Source: Pseudomonadota bacterium
GTDB lineage: Bacteria > Pseudomonadota > Gammaproteobacteria > Burkholderiales > Burkholderiaceae_C
NCBI GenBank assembly: GCA_021846965.1
Contig: JAJZWA010000013.1
Coordinates: 1-64,000, forward strand
DNA length: 64,000 bases
Reading direction: 5' to 3'
Both the position numbers and the translations under genes were made by a program. The notes beneath the pieces were generated by a model, which was not told where the DNA came from, ran no database searches, and saw only the letters and a list, made by a program, of their open reading frames with translations. Within the stretch, counting starts at the first letter, position 1. Every line of letters starts with the position of its first letter. This document shows, in pieces, positions 17,310 through 25,952 of the stretch.

Positions 17310-17437
17310 AGATTTGCGAGCAGGGTCGAGCGAGCCCGGGAGCAGCCGCAGGGTCGGAGCTTCCCGCCGCTCCCGACCGGGCCGAAGCCGCGGGCCAATC
17401 CACCCACACAGCCGCACAACATTCTTGGAGAACTTGC

Positions 17438-18853
17438 ATGACCAAACAGGTTGCCGACGTACTGAACATGGTGAAGGAAAACGACGTCAAGTTCGTCGAT
17501 TTCCGCTTCACGGACACCCGCGGCAAGGAACAGCACGTGACCGTGCCGGTGTCGGCGTTCGATGAAAGCAAGTTCACCCAGGGTCATGCCTTCGACGGTT
17601 CCTCGGTCGCCGGCTGGAAGGGCATCGAGGCCTCGGACATGCTGCTGATGCCCGACGCCAGCACCGCCAACATCGACCCGTTCATGGAAGAGACCACGCT
17701 GCTGCTGCAGTGCGACGTGCTCGAACCCGGCGACGGCAAGCCCTACGATCGCGACCCCCGCTCCATCGCCAAGAAGGCCGAAGCCTTCCTGAAGGCTTCG
17801 GGCATCGGCGACACCGCCTATTTCGGTCCGGAACCCGAGTTCTTCATCTTCGACCAGGTGCGCTGGAACGTCGACATGTCCGGCTGTTTCGTGAAGATCG
17901 ACTCCGACGAGGCCTCGTGGTCCACCGGTGAGAAGATCGAAGGCGGCAACATGGGTCACCGTCCGGCGGTCAAGGGCGGCTACTTCCCCGTGCCTCCCGT
18001 GGACAGCCTGCAGGACATCCGCTCCGAGATGTGCCTCATCCTCGAGCAGATGGGCGTGCCGGTCGAGGTGCACCACCACGAAGTGGCGGGCGCCGGCCAG
18101 TGCGAGATCGGCACCATGTTCTCCACCCTGGTGCAGCGCGCCGACTGGACCCAGGTGCTCAAGTACGTGGTGCAGAACGTGGCCCACAGCTACGGCAAGA
18201 CGGCCACCTTCATGCCCAAGCCGGTGGTGGGCGACAACGGCTCGGGCATGCACGTGCACCAGTCGATCTGGAAGGACGGCAAGAACCTGTTCGCCGGCAA
18301 TGGCTACGCGGGTCTGTCGGATTTCGCGCTGTACTACATCGGCGGCATCATCAAGCATGCCCGCGCGCTCAACGCCATCACCAACCCGGGCACCAACAGC
18401 TACAAGCGCCTGGTGCCGGGCTTCGAGGCTCCGGTGAAGCTGGCCTACTCGGCGCGCAACCGTTCGGCGTCGATCCGCGTGCCCTACGTGCAAAGCGACA
18501 AGGCGCGCCGCATCGAAGTGCGCTTCCCCGATCCGACCTGCAACCCGTACCTGGGCTTCGCCGCCATGCTGATGGCTGGCCTCGACGGCGTCGAGAACAA
18601 GATCCACCCGGGTGAAGCCGCGAGCAAGAACCTGTACGACCTGCCGCCGGAAGAAGACGCGAAGATCCCGACCGTGTGCTCCAGTCTCGACCAGGCGCTG
18701 GGCTACCTGGACCAGGACCGCGGCTTCCTGACCCGCGGCGGCGTGTTCAGCAACGACTTCATCGATGCCTACATCGCGCTGAAGATGGAGGAAGTCACGC
18801 GCTTCCGCATGACTACCCACCCGGTCGAGTTCGACATGTACTACTCGCTGTGA
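17438..18853 (+). CDS. glnA: Glutamine synthetase, type I
   Basis: A 471-residue cytoplasmic enzyme that makes glutamine from glutamate, ammonia and ATP. Family motifs are [17 protein letters not shown] (beta-grasp domain), [25 protein letters not shown] (glutamate/ATP site) and [11 protein letters not shown]. Tyr400 in [10 protein letters not shown] is the adenylylation site of GSI-beta enzymes, so covalent control by GlnE is expected. A GGAGA ribosome-binding site precedes the ATG. The upstream sigma-54 promoter and NtrC sites, together with ntrBC encoded just downstream, indicate nitrogen-limited induction. A strong hairpin follows the gene. Confidence 0.98.
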   Translation: MTKQVADVLNMVKENDVKFVDFRFTDTRGKEQHVTVPVSAFDESKFTQGHAFDGSSVAGWKGIEASDMLLMPDASTANIDPFMEETTLLLQCDVLEPGDGKPYDRDPRSIAKKAEAFLKASGIGDTAYFGPEPEFFIFDQVRWNVDMSGCFVKIDSDEASWSTGEKIEGGNMGHRPAVKGGYFPVPPVDSLQDIRSEMCLILEQMGVPVEVHHHEVAGAGQCEIGTMFSTLVQRADWTQVLKYVVQNVAHSYGKTATFMPKPVVGDNGSGMHVHQSIWKDGKNLFAGNGYAGLSDFALYYIGGIIKHARALNAITNPGTNSYKRLVPGFEAPVKLAYSARNRSASIRVPYVQSDKARRIEVRFPDPTCNPYLGFAAMLMAGLDGVENKIHPGEAASKNLYDLPPEEDAKIPTVCSSLDQALGYLDQDRGFLTRGGVFSNDFIDAYIALKMEEVTRFRMTTHPVEFDMYYSL

Positions 18854-18910
18854 GTCCCGTGTCCGCCAGGCCCCCGCGGGGGCCTTCGGCGGACCGGTGC
18901 TTCGCAGCCG

Positions 18911-18945
18911 CCGGCGCCGCAGTCGCGAGATTGCGGCGCCGGTTT
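18911..18945 (+). terminator. Rho-independent terminator after glnA
   Basis: CCGGCGCCGCA (18911-18921) pairs perfectly with TGCGGCGCCGG (18932-18942), followed by TTTACTTT. An 11-bp GC stem with a T-rich tail is a good intrinsic terminator separating glnA from the downstream genes. Confidence 0.75.
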
Positions 18946-19027
18946 ACTTTACACTCGGGCACATGCCCGCGGTCTCGCGGGTACCGCCGACTTCTCCCTT
19001 GACCGGTACGTTTTTCCAGGGTTTGCG

Positions 19028-19549
19028 ATGCGCACCGTTTCCCTTGGCCGTCTCCTCCTCCCGGCTTGCCTGGCTGCCTGCGCCGTGGCCAGCGCATCGG
19101 CGCAGGACATCGACCCCGGCCGCGTGTACCGCTGTCCCGACAACTCCTACACCAACATGCTCAGCGTGGTGCGGGAGAAGAATTGCAAGCCGGTGGACAA
19201 CGCCAACATCAGCGTGCTGTCGCCGTCGCCGGTGGCCCCGGCCGCTTCCAGGACGCGCCGTCCGGCGCTGTCCCCGCGCCATGCATCCGGCCCCGACCAG
19301 GTCAGCTCCGGCGCGCAAAGCGAGCGCGATGCGGAGGCGCGCCAGTTGCTGGAGAGCGAACTGCAGACCCAGCAGGCCAAGCTGACCCAGCAGCTGCAGG
19401 AGTACAACAACGGGCAGCCCCAGCGCCTGGGCAATGAGCGCAACTACCAGACCTATCTCGACCGCGTGCAGTCGATGAAGCAGCAGATCGACCTGACCAG
19501 GTCGAACATCGACGCGCTGCAGCGCGAGCTGCAGCATTATTCGAAATGA
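19028..19549 (+). CDS. Secreted coiled-coil protein of unknown function (DUF4124-like)
   Basis: A 173-residue protein with a clear signal peptide (RTVSLGRLLLPACLAACA, cleavage near ASAQD). A short segment follows with two cysteines (VYRCPDNSYTNML, then EKNCKPVDN), resembling the DUF4124-type domain found in small periplasmic proteins of beta- and gammaproteobacteria. A Pro/Ser-rich linker leads to a C-terminal coiled coil (about residues 95-172, Gln/Glu/Leu-rich). It sits between glnA and ntrB, four bases before the ntrB GTG, so it is probably transcribed with ntrBC. A link to nitrogen control is positional only. Confidence 0.82.
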   Translation: MRTVSLGRLLLPACLAACAVASASAQDIDPGRVYRCPDNSYTNMLSVVREKNCKPVDNANISVLSPSPVAPAASRTRRPALSPRHASGPDQVSSGAQSERDAEARQLLESELQTQQAKLTQQLQEYNNGQPQRLGNERNYQTYLDRVQSMKQQIDLTRSNIDALQRELQHYSK

Positions 19550-19553
19550 AGGT

Positions 19554-20663
19554 GTGAACCAGGCCGCACTGCCCGCGGACGGCGGCGACGATGCGCCGCC
19601 AGGTGCCGCGCCGCAGGCTGCGGCAGCCTTCGACTGGCTGGCCAGCATGGTCGCGCTGGTGGATTGCGGCGGGCGCGTGGCCCATGCCAACGCAGCGCTG
19701 GAGGCCGGCCTGGGGCTTTCGCGGCGCCAGTTGCTCGGCCAGGAGCTCGAGCACTGGCTGAGCCGCCACGGGCCGTTGCGCGAGGCCCTGCGCCAGGTGC
19801 AGGAGGAGGAATTCTCCAGCAAGCGTTTCGATGACGCCATGATCGCCCGCGCCGGCTCGGAGGCGATTCCGGTGCAGGTGGTGGTCTCGCGCACCGATTC
19901 GCCCGGATGGCTGCTGGTCGAACTGCTGGAGCTGGGGCAGCAAAGCCGCCAGGAGCGCGAGGAGCAGTGGCATCGCCAGGCCCAGGCGAGCAAGGACCTG
20001 ATCCGCAATCTGGCCCACGAGATCAAGAATCCTCTGGGAGGCATCCGCGGCGCCGCGCAATTGCTGCAGGCCGAGCTGGACAGCCGGGAGCTGCGGGAAT
20101 ACACGCGGGTGATCATCCACGAAGCCGATCGGCTGCAAAGTCTGGTGGATCGATTGCTGGCGCCGCACCGGCGGCCCCACGTGGTGGCCGAACTGAATAT
20201 CCACGAGGTGCTCGAGCGCGTGCGCTCGGTGATCCTGGCGGAATTCCCACGCGGCCTGGAGGTCGTGCGCGACTACGACGCCAGCCTGCCCGAGCTGCGT
20301 GGCGATCGCGAGCAACTCATCCAGGCCGTACTGAACATCGCGCACAACGCGGCGCTGGCCCTGGCCGAGCGCCGCGCGGCCGGGGATGCGCGCATCGTGT
20401 TCAAGACACGCATCGCACGCCAGGTCACGGTGGCCAAGCAGCGCCATCGCCTGGCATTGGTCTTGCATGTGATGGACAACGGCCCCGGGGTCCCGGAACA
20501 CATCAAGGACCGCATGTTCTTTCCGCTGGTCTCGGGGCGGGACGGTGGCTCTGGCCTGGGTCTGACCCTGGCGCAGACCTTCATCCAACAGCATCAGGGG
20601 ACCATCGAGTGCGACAGCCAGCCCGGACACACCGATTTCCGCATCCTGCTGCCTCTGGCCTGA
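19554..20663 (+). CDS. ntrB: Nitrogen regulation sensor kinase NtrB (GlnL)
   Basis: A 369-residue cytoplasmic histidine kinase/phosphatase that sets NtrC phosphorylation according to PII (glutamine) signalling. An N-terminal PAS-like domain spans about residues 20-125. The dimerisation/H-box NLAHEIKNPLGGIRGAAQLL has the phospho-acceptor at His155, and the ATPase domain carries DREQLIQAVLNIAHNAA (N-box), MDNGPGVP and GRDGGSGLGLTLA. The GTG at 19554 was chosen because it is the only start close to the preceding stop, with AATGAAGG upstream. It lies 19 bp before ntrC. No transmembrane segment is present, as expected for NtrB. Confidence 0.95.
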   Translation: MNQAALPADGGDDAPPGAAPQAAAAFDWLASMVALVDCGGRVAHANAALEAGLGLSRRQLLGQELEHWLSRHGPLREALRQVQEEEFSSKRFDDAMIARAGSEAIPVQVVVSRTDSPGWLLVELLELGQQSRQEREEQWHRQAQASKDLIRNLAHEIKNPLGGIRGAAQLLQAELDSRELREYTRVIIHEADRLQSLVDRLLAPHRRPHVVAELNIHEVLERVRSVILAEFPRGLEVVRDYDASLPELRGDREQLIQAVLNIAHNAALALAERRAAGDARIVFKTRIARQVTVAKQRHRLALVLHVMDNGPGVPEHIKDRMFFPLVSGRDGGSGLGLTLAQTFIQQHQGTIECDSQPGHTDFRILLPLA

Positions 20664-20682
20664 ACCTGGCGGGGGAGCGGCG

Positions 20683-22173
20683 ATGAAGCCCATCTGGATC
20701 GTCGACGACGATCAATCCATCCGTTTCGTGCTGCAAAAGGCCCTGGAGAAGGCGGAGATTCCCGTGCGCAGCTTCGCCAGCACCCGCGAGGTGCAGGCGG
20801 CGCTGGCCACCGAGCAGCCGCAGGTGCTGGTGTCCGACATTCGCATGCCGGGAGGCAGCGGCATCGCGCTGCTGCAGGAGCTCAAGCGCACCCAGCCGCA
20901 CCTGCCGGTGATCATCATGACCGCCTACTCCGATCTGGACAGCGCGGTGTCGGCGTTCCAGAGCGGGGCCTTCGAATACCTCAGCAAGCCCTTCGACGTG
21001 GACAAGGCGGTGGATCTGATCCGGCGCGCGGTCGACGAGAGCCTGCGCGAGCAGGGCGCGCAGAGCGCGGGCATGGATACGCCCGAGCTGCTGGGCCAGG
21101 CGCCGGCCATGCAGGACGTGTTCCGGGCCATCGGCCGTCTGTCCCCGTCGCTGGTGACCGTGCTGATCACCGGCGAGTCGGGCAGTGGCAAGGAACTGGT
21201 CGCGCAGGCCCTGCACCGCCACAGTCCGCGTGCGCAGGGGCCCTTCGTGGCCATCAATACGGCGGCGATCCCGCGCGATCTCCTGGAGAGCGAGCTGTTC
21301 GGGCACGAGCGAGGCGCCTTCACCGGCGCGCAGGCCGCGCGCCGGGGGCGATTCGAGCAGGCCGAGGGCGGCACGCTGTTCCTGGACGAGATCGGCGACA
21401 TGCCCTACGAACTGCAGACCCGCCTGCTGCGCGTGTTGTCCGACGGGCAGTTCTACCGGGTGGGTGGGCACGCTCCGATCCGCGCCAACGTGCGGGTGAT
21501 CGCGGCCACGCACCAGAACCTGGAGCAGCGCGTACGCGACGGGCTGTTTCGCGAGGATCTGTTCCATCGTCTCAACGTGATCCGGCTGCGCCTGCCGCCG
21601 CTGCGCGAGCGTCGCGAGGACATCGAACTGCTGGTGCGGCATTTCCTGCACAAGAGCGCGGCCGAACTGGGCGTGGAGACCAAGCGCCTGTCGGAGGCCG
21701 CGCTGGCCGTGCTGCAGGTCTACCCCTTTCCCGGCAATGTGCGCGAGCTGCAGAACCTGTGCCACTGGCTCACGGTCATGGCGCCGGGCCAGGTCATCGA
21801 CGTGAAGGACCTTCCGCCCGAGCTGAGTGGCAGTGCGCAGCCGCCGGTCGCGGTTTCCACGGTCGCCTCCGGCGCGGCCCCGGCGCCCGGGATGTCCGCC
21901 GACACCGCGGCGCAGCCGGGTGCCGAGGTCGAGCCACCCGTCGCGGCGCCCGGGCCGGCAGCATGGGAGTCCGAACTGGCCGGCGAGGCGCGGTCCATGC
22001 TGCAGGCTGGCGGCACGCAGGTCATGGATCAGCTCAGCCAGCGCTTCGAGCGCGCGGTGATCCTGGCTGCGCTGGACATCACCCACGGCCGGCGCATCGA
22101 GGCGGCCCAGCGCCTGGGCATCGGGCGCAACACCATCACCCGCAAGATCCAGGAACTGGGGCTGGACGACTGA
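20683..22173 (+). CDS. ntrC: Nitrogen regulation response regulator NtrC (GlnG), sigma-54 activator
   Basis: A 496-residue regulator. The receiver domain has the acidic pocket VDDD and phospho-acceptor Asp52 (LVSDIRMPGG). The AAA+ domain has Walker A GESGSGKE, the sigma-54-contacting loop GAFTGAQ and Walker B LFLDEIGD. After a proline/alanine-rich linker of about 90 residues comes a Fis-type HTH (AAQRLGIGRNTITRKIQEL). Phosphorylated NtrC binds enhancer sites such as those at 17121-17184 and drives sigma-54 transcription of glnA. The linker between AAA+ and HTH is longer than usual. The start at 20683 is preceded by GGGGGAGCGG. Confidence 0.97.
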   Translation: MKPIWIVDDDQSIRFVLQKALEKAEIPVRSFASTREVQAALATEQPQVLVSDIRMPGGSGIALLQELKRTQPHLPVIIMTAYSDLDSAVSAFQSGAFEYLSKPFDVDKAVDLIRRAVDESLREQGAQSAGMDTPELLGQAPAMQDVFRAIGRLSPSLVTVLITGESGSGKELVAQALHRHSPRAQGPFVAINTAAIPRDLLESELFGHERGAFTGAQAARRGRFEQAEGGTLFLDEIGDMPYELQTRLLRVLSDGQFYRVGGHAPIRANVRVIAATHQNLEQRVRDGLFREDLFHRLNVIRLRLPPLRERREDIELLVRHFLHKSAAELGVETKRLSEAALAVLQVYPFPGNVRELQNLCHWLTVMAPGQVIDVKDLPPELSGSAQPPVAVSTVASGAAPAPGMSADTAAQPGAEVEPPVAAPGPAAWESELAGEARSMLQAGGTQVMDQLSQRFERAVILAALDITHGRRIEAAQRLGIGRNTITRKIQELGLDD

Positions 22174-22191
22174 CTCCGCGGCCCCGGGGGC

Positions 22192-22968
22192 TCAGGCGCC
22201 GGGCGTGGCCAGTTCCACCCACACCGGCGCGTGGTCGCTGGGGCGCTCGTTCCTGCGCGGCCCCCGGTCGATGGCGCAGGCGCGCACGCGGCCGCGCAGC
22301 GCCTCCGAGACCAGCACGTGGTCGATGCGCAGGCCCTGGTTGCGGCGGAAGGCCAGGTTGCGGTAGTCCCACCAGCTCCAGCTTTTCTCGGGCTGCTCGA
22401 ACAGGCGGAAGGCGTCCACCATTCCCAGTTCGAGCAGCTTGCGGAAATGCGCGCGCTCCTCGTCGGTGCAGTGGATCTTGCCCCGCCAGGCCTCGGGATC
22501 GTAGACGTCGCGATCCTCGGGTGCCACGTTGAAATCGCCCAGCAGCACCAGTTCGGGATGTTCGGCCAGTTGTTGCTCCAGCCACGTTTCCAGCGCCTGC
22601 AGCCAACCCATCTTGTAGGCGAATTTGGAACTTCCCGGTTCCTGGCCGTTGGGGAAATAGGCTCCGACCACGCGCAGGCCGCCGACGCTGGCGGCGATCA
22701 GTCGCGCCTGCGGGTCGTCCAGCGTCGGCAGATTGCGCTGCACCTCGCAGGCCGGCGTGCGCGACAGCAAGGCCACTCCGTTGTAGGTGGGCTGCCCGAA
22801 GCATTGCGCCTGCCAGCCGGCGGCCAGCAACTCGGCATGAGGAAAGCGCGCATCGACCAGCTTGGTCTCCTGCAGCACGACGATGTCCGGCTGCTGCGCT
22901 GCCAGCCATTCGAGCAATTGCGGCAGGCGCACGGCCAGGGAGTTGACGTTCCAGGTGGCGATTTTCAT
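22192..22968 (-). CDS. xth: Exodeoxyribonuclease III (AP endonuclease, Xth family)
   Basis: A 258-residue DNA repair nuclease that cuts at abasic sites and removes 3' blocking groups and nucleotides from duplex DNA. Catalytic motifs of the EEP fold are MKIATWNVNSLAVR, VVLQETKL (metal-binding Glu), YFPNGQEPGSSKF, LLGDFNVAPEDRDV (Asp and Asn), LRIDHVLVS and the terminal RPSDHAPVWVEL (catalytic Asp-His). It ends at an ordinary length for the family. The start at 22968 was chosen because it begins directly with the first beta strand. It is convergent with ntrC, 18 bp away. Confidence 0.95.
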   Translation of the reverse strand: MKIATWNVNSLAVRLPQLLEWLAAQQPDIVVLQETKLVDARFPHAELLAAGWQAQCFGQPTYNGVALLSRTPACEVQRNLPTLDDPQARLIAASVGGLRVVGAYFPNGQEPGSSKFAYKMGWLQALETWLEQQLAEHPELVLLGDFNVAPEDRDVYDPEAWRGKIHCTDEERAHFRKLLELGMVDAFRLFEQPEKSWSWWDYRNLAFRRNQGLRIDHVLVSEALRGRVRACAIDRGPRRNERPSDHAPVWVELATPGA

Positions 22969-23086
22969 GAACGGGAGCAAGGGAGTTCGCGGTGCCTCGG
23001 GCTGCACGCGCGGATGCGCGGCGGCCTGTGCATCCCACGACTGTAGCTCCAGGGCGCGCCTGCCCGGGCCGACTGCGCGGCCGGGC

Positions 23087-23659
23087 TCAGGGCAGCGAAC
23101 CCGGGGGCGCCGCGTGCACGCGGCCCTGCTGGTAGCTGCTCTGCACGGCCTGCACGATGGCGAGGTTCGACTGCCGGCTGGCGAAGTACGAAGCAAAGGT
23201 CGTTGCGACCACCGTGAGCATCACGGTGAGCACGGCCAGCCACATGTTCGACTTCAGCGATCGGGCTTCCTTCGCGGATTCGGCCACGCTCGTGGCGATC
23301 AGCTCGATGCGCCGATCCCGTTCGGAGGATGCGGCCATATGGGCCTCGATGCGCCCCTCGAGGCCCGCGATGCGCGCATCGACGCGCCCCTCGAGGCCTG
23401 CGATGCGCGCTTCGATGCGCCCCTCGAGGCCCGCGATGCGCCCCTCGAGGCCCGCGATGCGCGCCTCGATGCGCTCCTCGAGCCCTACGATGCGCGCCTC
23501 GATGCGCCCCTCGAGGCCTACGATGCGCGCCTCGATACGGCCCTCGAGGCCGGTCATGCGCTCGTCGATGCTTGCAACGCGCAGATCCATGCCACGTTCC
23601 ATGGCCAGTACGTGCGCCTGGAATTCCTCGCGGCCCAGACGGGCAGGTTCCATGTCCAT
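23087..23659 (-). CDS. Membrane-anchored coiled-coil protein with 33-bp tandem repeats
   Basis: A 190-residue protein not recognised as a known family. Residues 1-35 form an ordinary amphipathic helix. Residues 36-108 are seven tandem copies of an 11-residue unit of the type GLEGRIEARIA, one of them shortened to 7 residues. Residues 139-158 are one hydrophobic segment (MWLAVLTVMLTVVATTFASY), followed by a short polar tail. The repeats form a predicted hendecad coiled coil. The layout (long cytoplasmic coiled coil, C-terminal anchor) resembles small DUF1640-like or phage-type coiled-coil membrane proteins. It sits between xth and a chemoreceptor, all leftward. Confidence 0.75.
   Translation of the reverse strand: MDMEPARLGREEFQAHVLAMERGMDLRVASIDERMTGLEGRIEARIVGLEGRIEARIVGLEERIEARIAGLEGRIAGLEGRIEARIAGLEGRVDARIAGLEGRIEAHMAASSERDRRIELIATSVAESAKEARSLKSNMWLAVLTVMLTVVATTFASYFASRQSNLAIVQAVQSSYQQGRVHAAPPGSLP
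23336..23554 (-). repeat. 33-bp in-frame tandem repeats (six full copies, one 21-bp copy)
   Basis: On the + strand the unit reads roughly GCCTCGATGCGCCCCTCGAG plus GCCCGCGATGCGC. Copies differ mainly at third codon positions and at a few residues (Val/Ala, Glu/Gly, Val-Asp for Ile-Glu). The fourth copy lacks 12 bp. Confidence 0.9.
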
Positions 23660-23675
23660 GCGCCCACTGTACAGG

Positions 23676-23698
23676 GGGCCCTGCCGAAGGGAGGGCCC
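23676..23698 (-). terminator. Hairpin after the chemoreceptor gene
   Basis: GGGCCCT (23676-23682) pairs with AGGGCCC (23692-23698) just downstream of the chemoreceptor stop at 23715. It lacks a T-run. Confidence 0.35.
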
Positions 23699-23714
23699 GC
23701 CCCCGTAAGACCCC

Positions 23715-25223
23715 TCAGGTCTGCAGGCGAAAGCGCTCGACGTTGGCGCGCAGCGCGGCGGCCTGGCCGCGCATCTGCTCGGCGGTGGCGGCGAGTTGTT
23801 CGGAGGCCGAGGCGTTGTGCTGGGTGGCGGCGTTGACCTGGGTCATGGCCGCGTGGATCTGGGCGATCCCACTGGCCTGGGCAGCTCCGGCCGCGTCGAT
23901 CTCGGCGATCAGGGTGCTGGTCTTGACGATGCTGGGCACCATGCTTTGCAGCAGCGCGCCGGCTGCCTCGGCCTGCTTGAGCGAAGAGGCGGCCAGCTGG
24001 CCGATCTCGCGCGCGGCCAGTTGCGAGCGCTCGGCGAGCTTGCGGACCTCGCCGGCCACCACCGCGAAACCCTTGCCGGACTGTCCGGCCCGCGCGGCTT
24101 CGATGGCGGCGTTCAGCGCCAGCATATTGGTCTGGTAGGCGATGTCGTCGACCACCGAGATGCGTTCGGCGATGGCACGCATGTCCTGCAGCGTGCGTTG
24201 CACGGCCTCGCCGGTGCCGCGGGCCTGCTGCGCCGCCTCCTGGGCCATCGAGGCGGTCAGGCGGGCGCTGTCGGCGCTGCTGCGTACCGAGTCGTTGGAG
24301 GCTTCCAGCGTGGCCGAGGTCTGCTCGATCGAGGCCGCCTGCTCGGAGGCCCCCTGCGACACGCTCTGGGCGGTCTCGGCCACCTGCTCGGAGGCGGTGG
24401 CGAGCTGGGTCGCGGTGCCGCGCACCTGCCCGATGGTGGCGCCCAGGCCCTGGACCATGTCGCGCATGGCGCCCAGCAGCTGGCCGGTCTCGTCGCCGCG
24501 GCCTTGCGGTACTTCCAGCGCCAGGTCACCGGCGGCGACGCGGTGCAGCACGCTGACGGCCTGGGCCAGCGGCCGGGTGATGGAGCGCGTGATGGCCACG
24601 GCCAGCAAGGCCGCGATCAGCACCGCGGCGGCGCCCAGCGCGATGGCGAAGCCCAGCGCTCGGCGATAGGAGGCCAGCGCGCTGGCCGTGGCCGCATCGT
24701 CGGCCCGCTTGCGCACCGCCACGAATGCCTGCAGCGCGCCTTGCCAGCGCGCCTGCAGCGGGCGCACGTCGCGCAACAGATGCACGGTGGCCAGCATGCC
24801 CTGGCCGTGCAATGCGAAGCCCACGACCTTGTGCATGCTCGCCTCGGTGCTGGCGGCGATGGCCGCGATGGCGGCCAGACGGGCGCGGTCGGCCGGAGCG
24901 TGCACATGGCCTTCCAGGCGCTGCATCTGCTGCGCGTAGTCATGCTCCTGGGCGGCCAGGCGCCCGGCCGCGCCCTGGATGGACGAAGGATCGATCAGCA
25001 GCACCACGTCGCGCGCGGCCGAGGCGATCTTCTCGGTGCTCAGCAAGGCTCCGTCCGCCAGGCGCTCGGCTCGCGCGTGGGTGCCGGCCACCATCTCGAG
25101 GCTGGTCTTGAGTTGCTGCATGTCGCGCACCGCCAGGCCCAGCAGGCCGAGCAGCATCAGCACCAGCAGCCCGAAGCCCAGCGCCAGACGCGGGCCGATG
25201 TTCAGATTCCAGGGGGAAGTCAT
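23715..25223 (-). CDS. Methyl-accepting chemotaxis protein
   Basis: A 502-residue inner-membrane chemoreceptor. TM1 ([20 protein letters not shown], residues about 12-32) and TM2 ([20 protein letters not shown], about 190-210) enclose a four-helix-type periplasmic ligand domain of about 155 residues. A HAMP domain ([16 protein letters not shown]) and the cytoplasmic signalling hairpin follow, with the conserved tip [20 protein letters not shown] and [13 protein letters not shown] that contacts CheA/CheW. The ligand is unknown. There is no C-terminal CheR-tethering pentapeptide (ends ERFRLQT). It is the only chemotaxis gene in the window, an orphan receptor. Confidence 0.93.
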   Translation of the reverse strand: MTSPWNLNIGPRLALGFGLLVLMLLGLLGLAVRDMQQLKTSLEMVAGTHARAERLADGALLSTEKIASAARDVVLLIDPSSIQGAAGRLAAQEHDYAQQMQRLEGHVHAPADRARLAAIAAIAASTEASMHKVVGFALHGQGMLATVHLLRDVRPLQARWQGALQAFVAVRKRADDAATASALASYRRALGFAIALGAAAVLIAALLAVAITRSITRPLAQAVSVLHRVAAGDLALEVPQGRGDETGQLLGAMRDMVQGLGATIGQVRGTATQLATASEQVAETAQSVSQGASEQAASIEQTSATLEASNDSVRSSADSARLTASMAQEAAQQARGTGEAVQRTLQDMRAIAERISVVDDIAYQTNMLALNAAIEAARAGQSGKGFAVVAGEVRKLAERSQLAAREIGQLAASSLKQAEAAGALLQSMVPSIVKTSTLIAEIDAAGAAQASGIAQIHAAMTQVNAATQHNASASEQLAATAEQMRGQAAALRANVERFRLQT

Positions 25224-25343
25224 AGCCCTCCAATGTAGGATTGCTACAGACTTGCGGCCACGGGGCTAACCCTGAAGGCGTGGGACTGCGTCGAATGCAA
25301 AGGCGTTTCTGGATGATTCTGAAGGTTTCCTACAGATCCGGTT

Positions 25344-25832
25344 TCAGGGCCATGCCTGGTTGACCCAGGCCCGGCAGACGCCGCTGGCGTCGCAGCGCAG
25401 GTAGAGGACGTCAAGGTCGCCGAGGGCGGCGACGTCCAGCTCCAGCAGGCGATCGGCGTTGCAGCGGTACAGGCCGTCATGGGTCATGCCCATGGACATG
25501 CGGCTGAGCACGACCAGGCCGGCTGCGCCGGGCCAGCTGATGTTGCGGTGGTGATCGCCCATGCCGCCGCAGTTGAATCCGGCCTCGTTGCGGATGGGGT
25601 CGCCCCATGGGCCGGCGCAGGGCGCATCGACGGCACAAGGCCCCCGCGAGGACAGCATGTAGGCCAGGCCCGGCCCGGACGTCGCGGGCTGGCTGAGAAA
25701 ATCGATGGTGAACCCCCGGCAGGCCACCGTGGCCGTGGCCAGTGCCGCCAGCACCGCGGCCCGGCACAGGGCAGGAAGAAGATGGCCGGCGTCGGGTCGG
25801 GGACGGGGCGGGGTGCTGCAGCGCATGGCCAT
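25344..25832 (-). CDS. Secreted cysteine-containing protein of unknown function
   Basis: A 162-residue protein if the ATG at 25832 is used (a GTG at 25874 would add 14 residues). A long basic n-region is followed by a hydrophobic segment (LCRAAVLAALATATVACRG). The cysteine at its end could be a weak lipobox, so a lipoprotein is possible. The mature part has several cysteines (RGPCAVDAPCAGP, FNCGGMGDHHRN, YRCNAD, LRCDASGVCRAW), suggesting disulfides. No family is recognised. It is supported by codon use, a signal-like N-terminus and a compact ending, and it stands alone between the chemoreceptor and murI. Confidence 0.6.
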   Translation of the reverse strand: MAMRCSTPPRPRPDAGHLLPALCRAAVLAALATATVACRGFTIDFLSQPATSGPGLAYMLSSRGPCAVDAPCAGPWGDPIRNEAGFNCGGMGDHHRNISWPGAAGLVVLSRMSMGMTHDGLYRCNADRLLELDVAALGDLDVLYLRCDASGVCRAWVNQAWP

Positions 25833-25952
25833 GGCGACGGGGCGTGGGGATTCGCGCCAGCCTAGGCCCGCCACGCCTGACTGATTTCCCCCACGTCGCG
25901 TATCCGCTTGGGTCGCAAGGACGCGCCCCTGCGGATGCCTCCCGAGCCTGGT

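Noticed and set aside
23336-23554. CRISPR-like array
   Set aside because: The repeats are contiguous, in frame and differ at third positions. There are no spacers and no cas genes.
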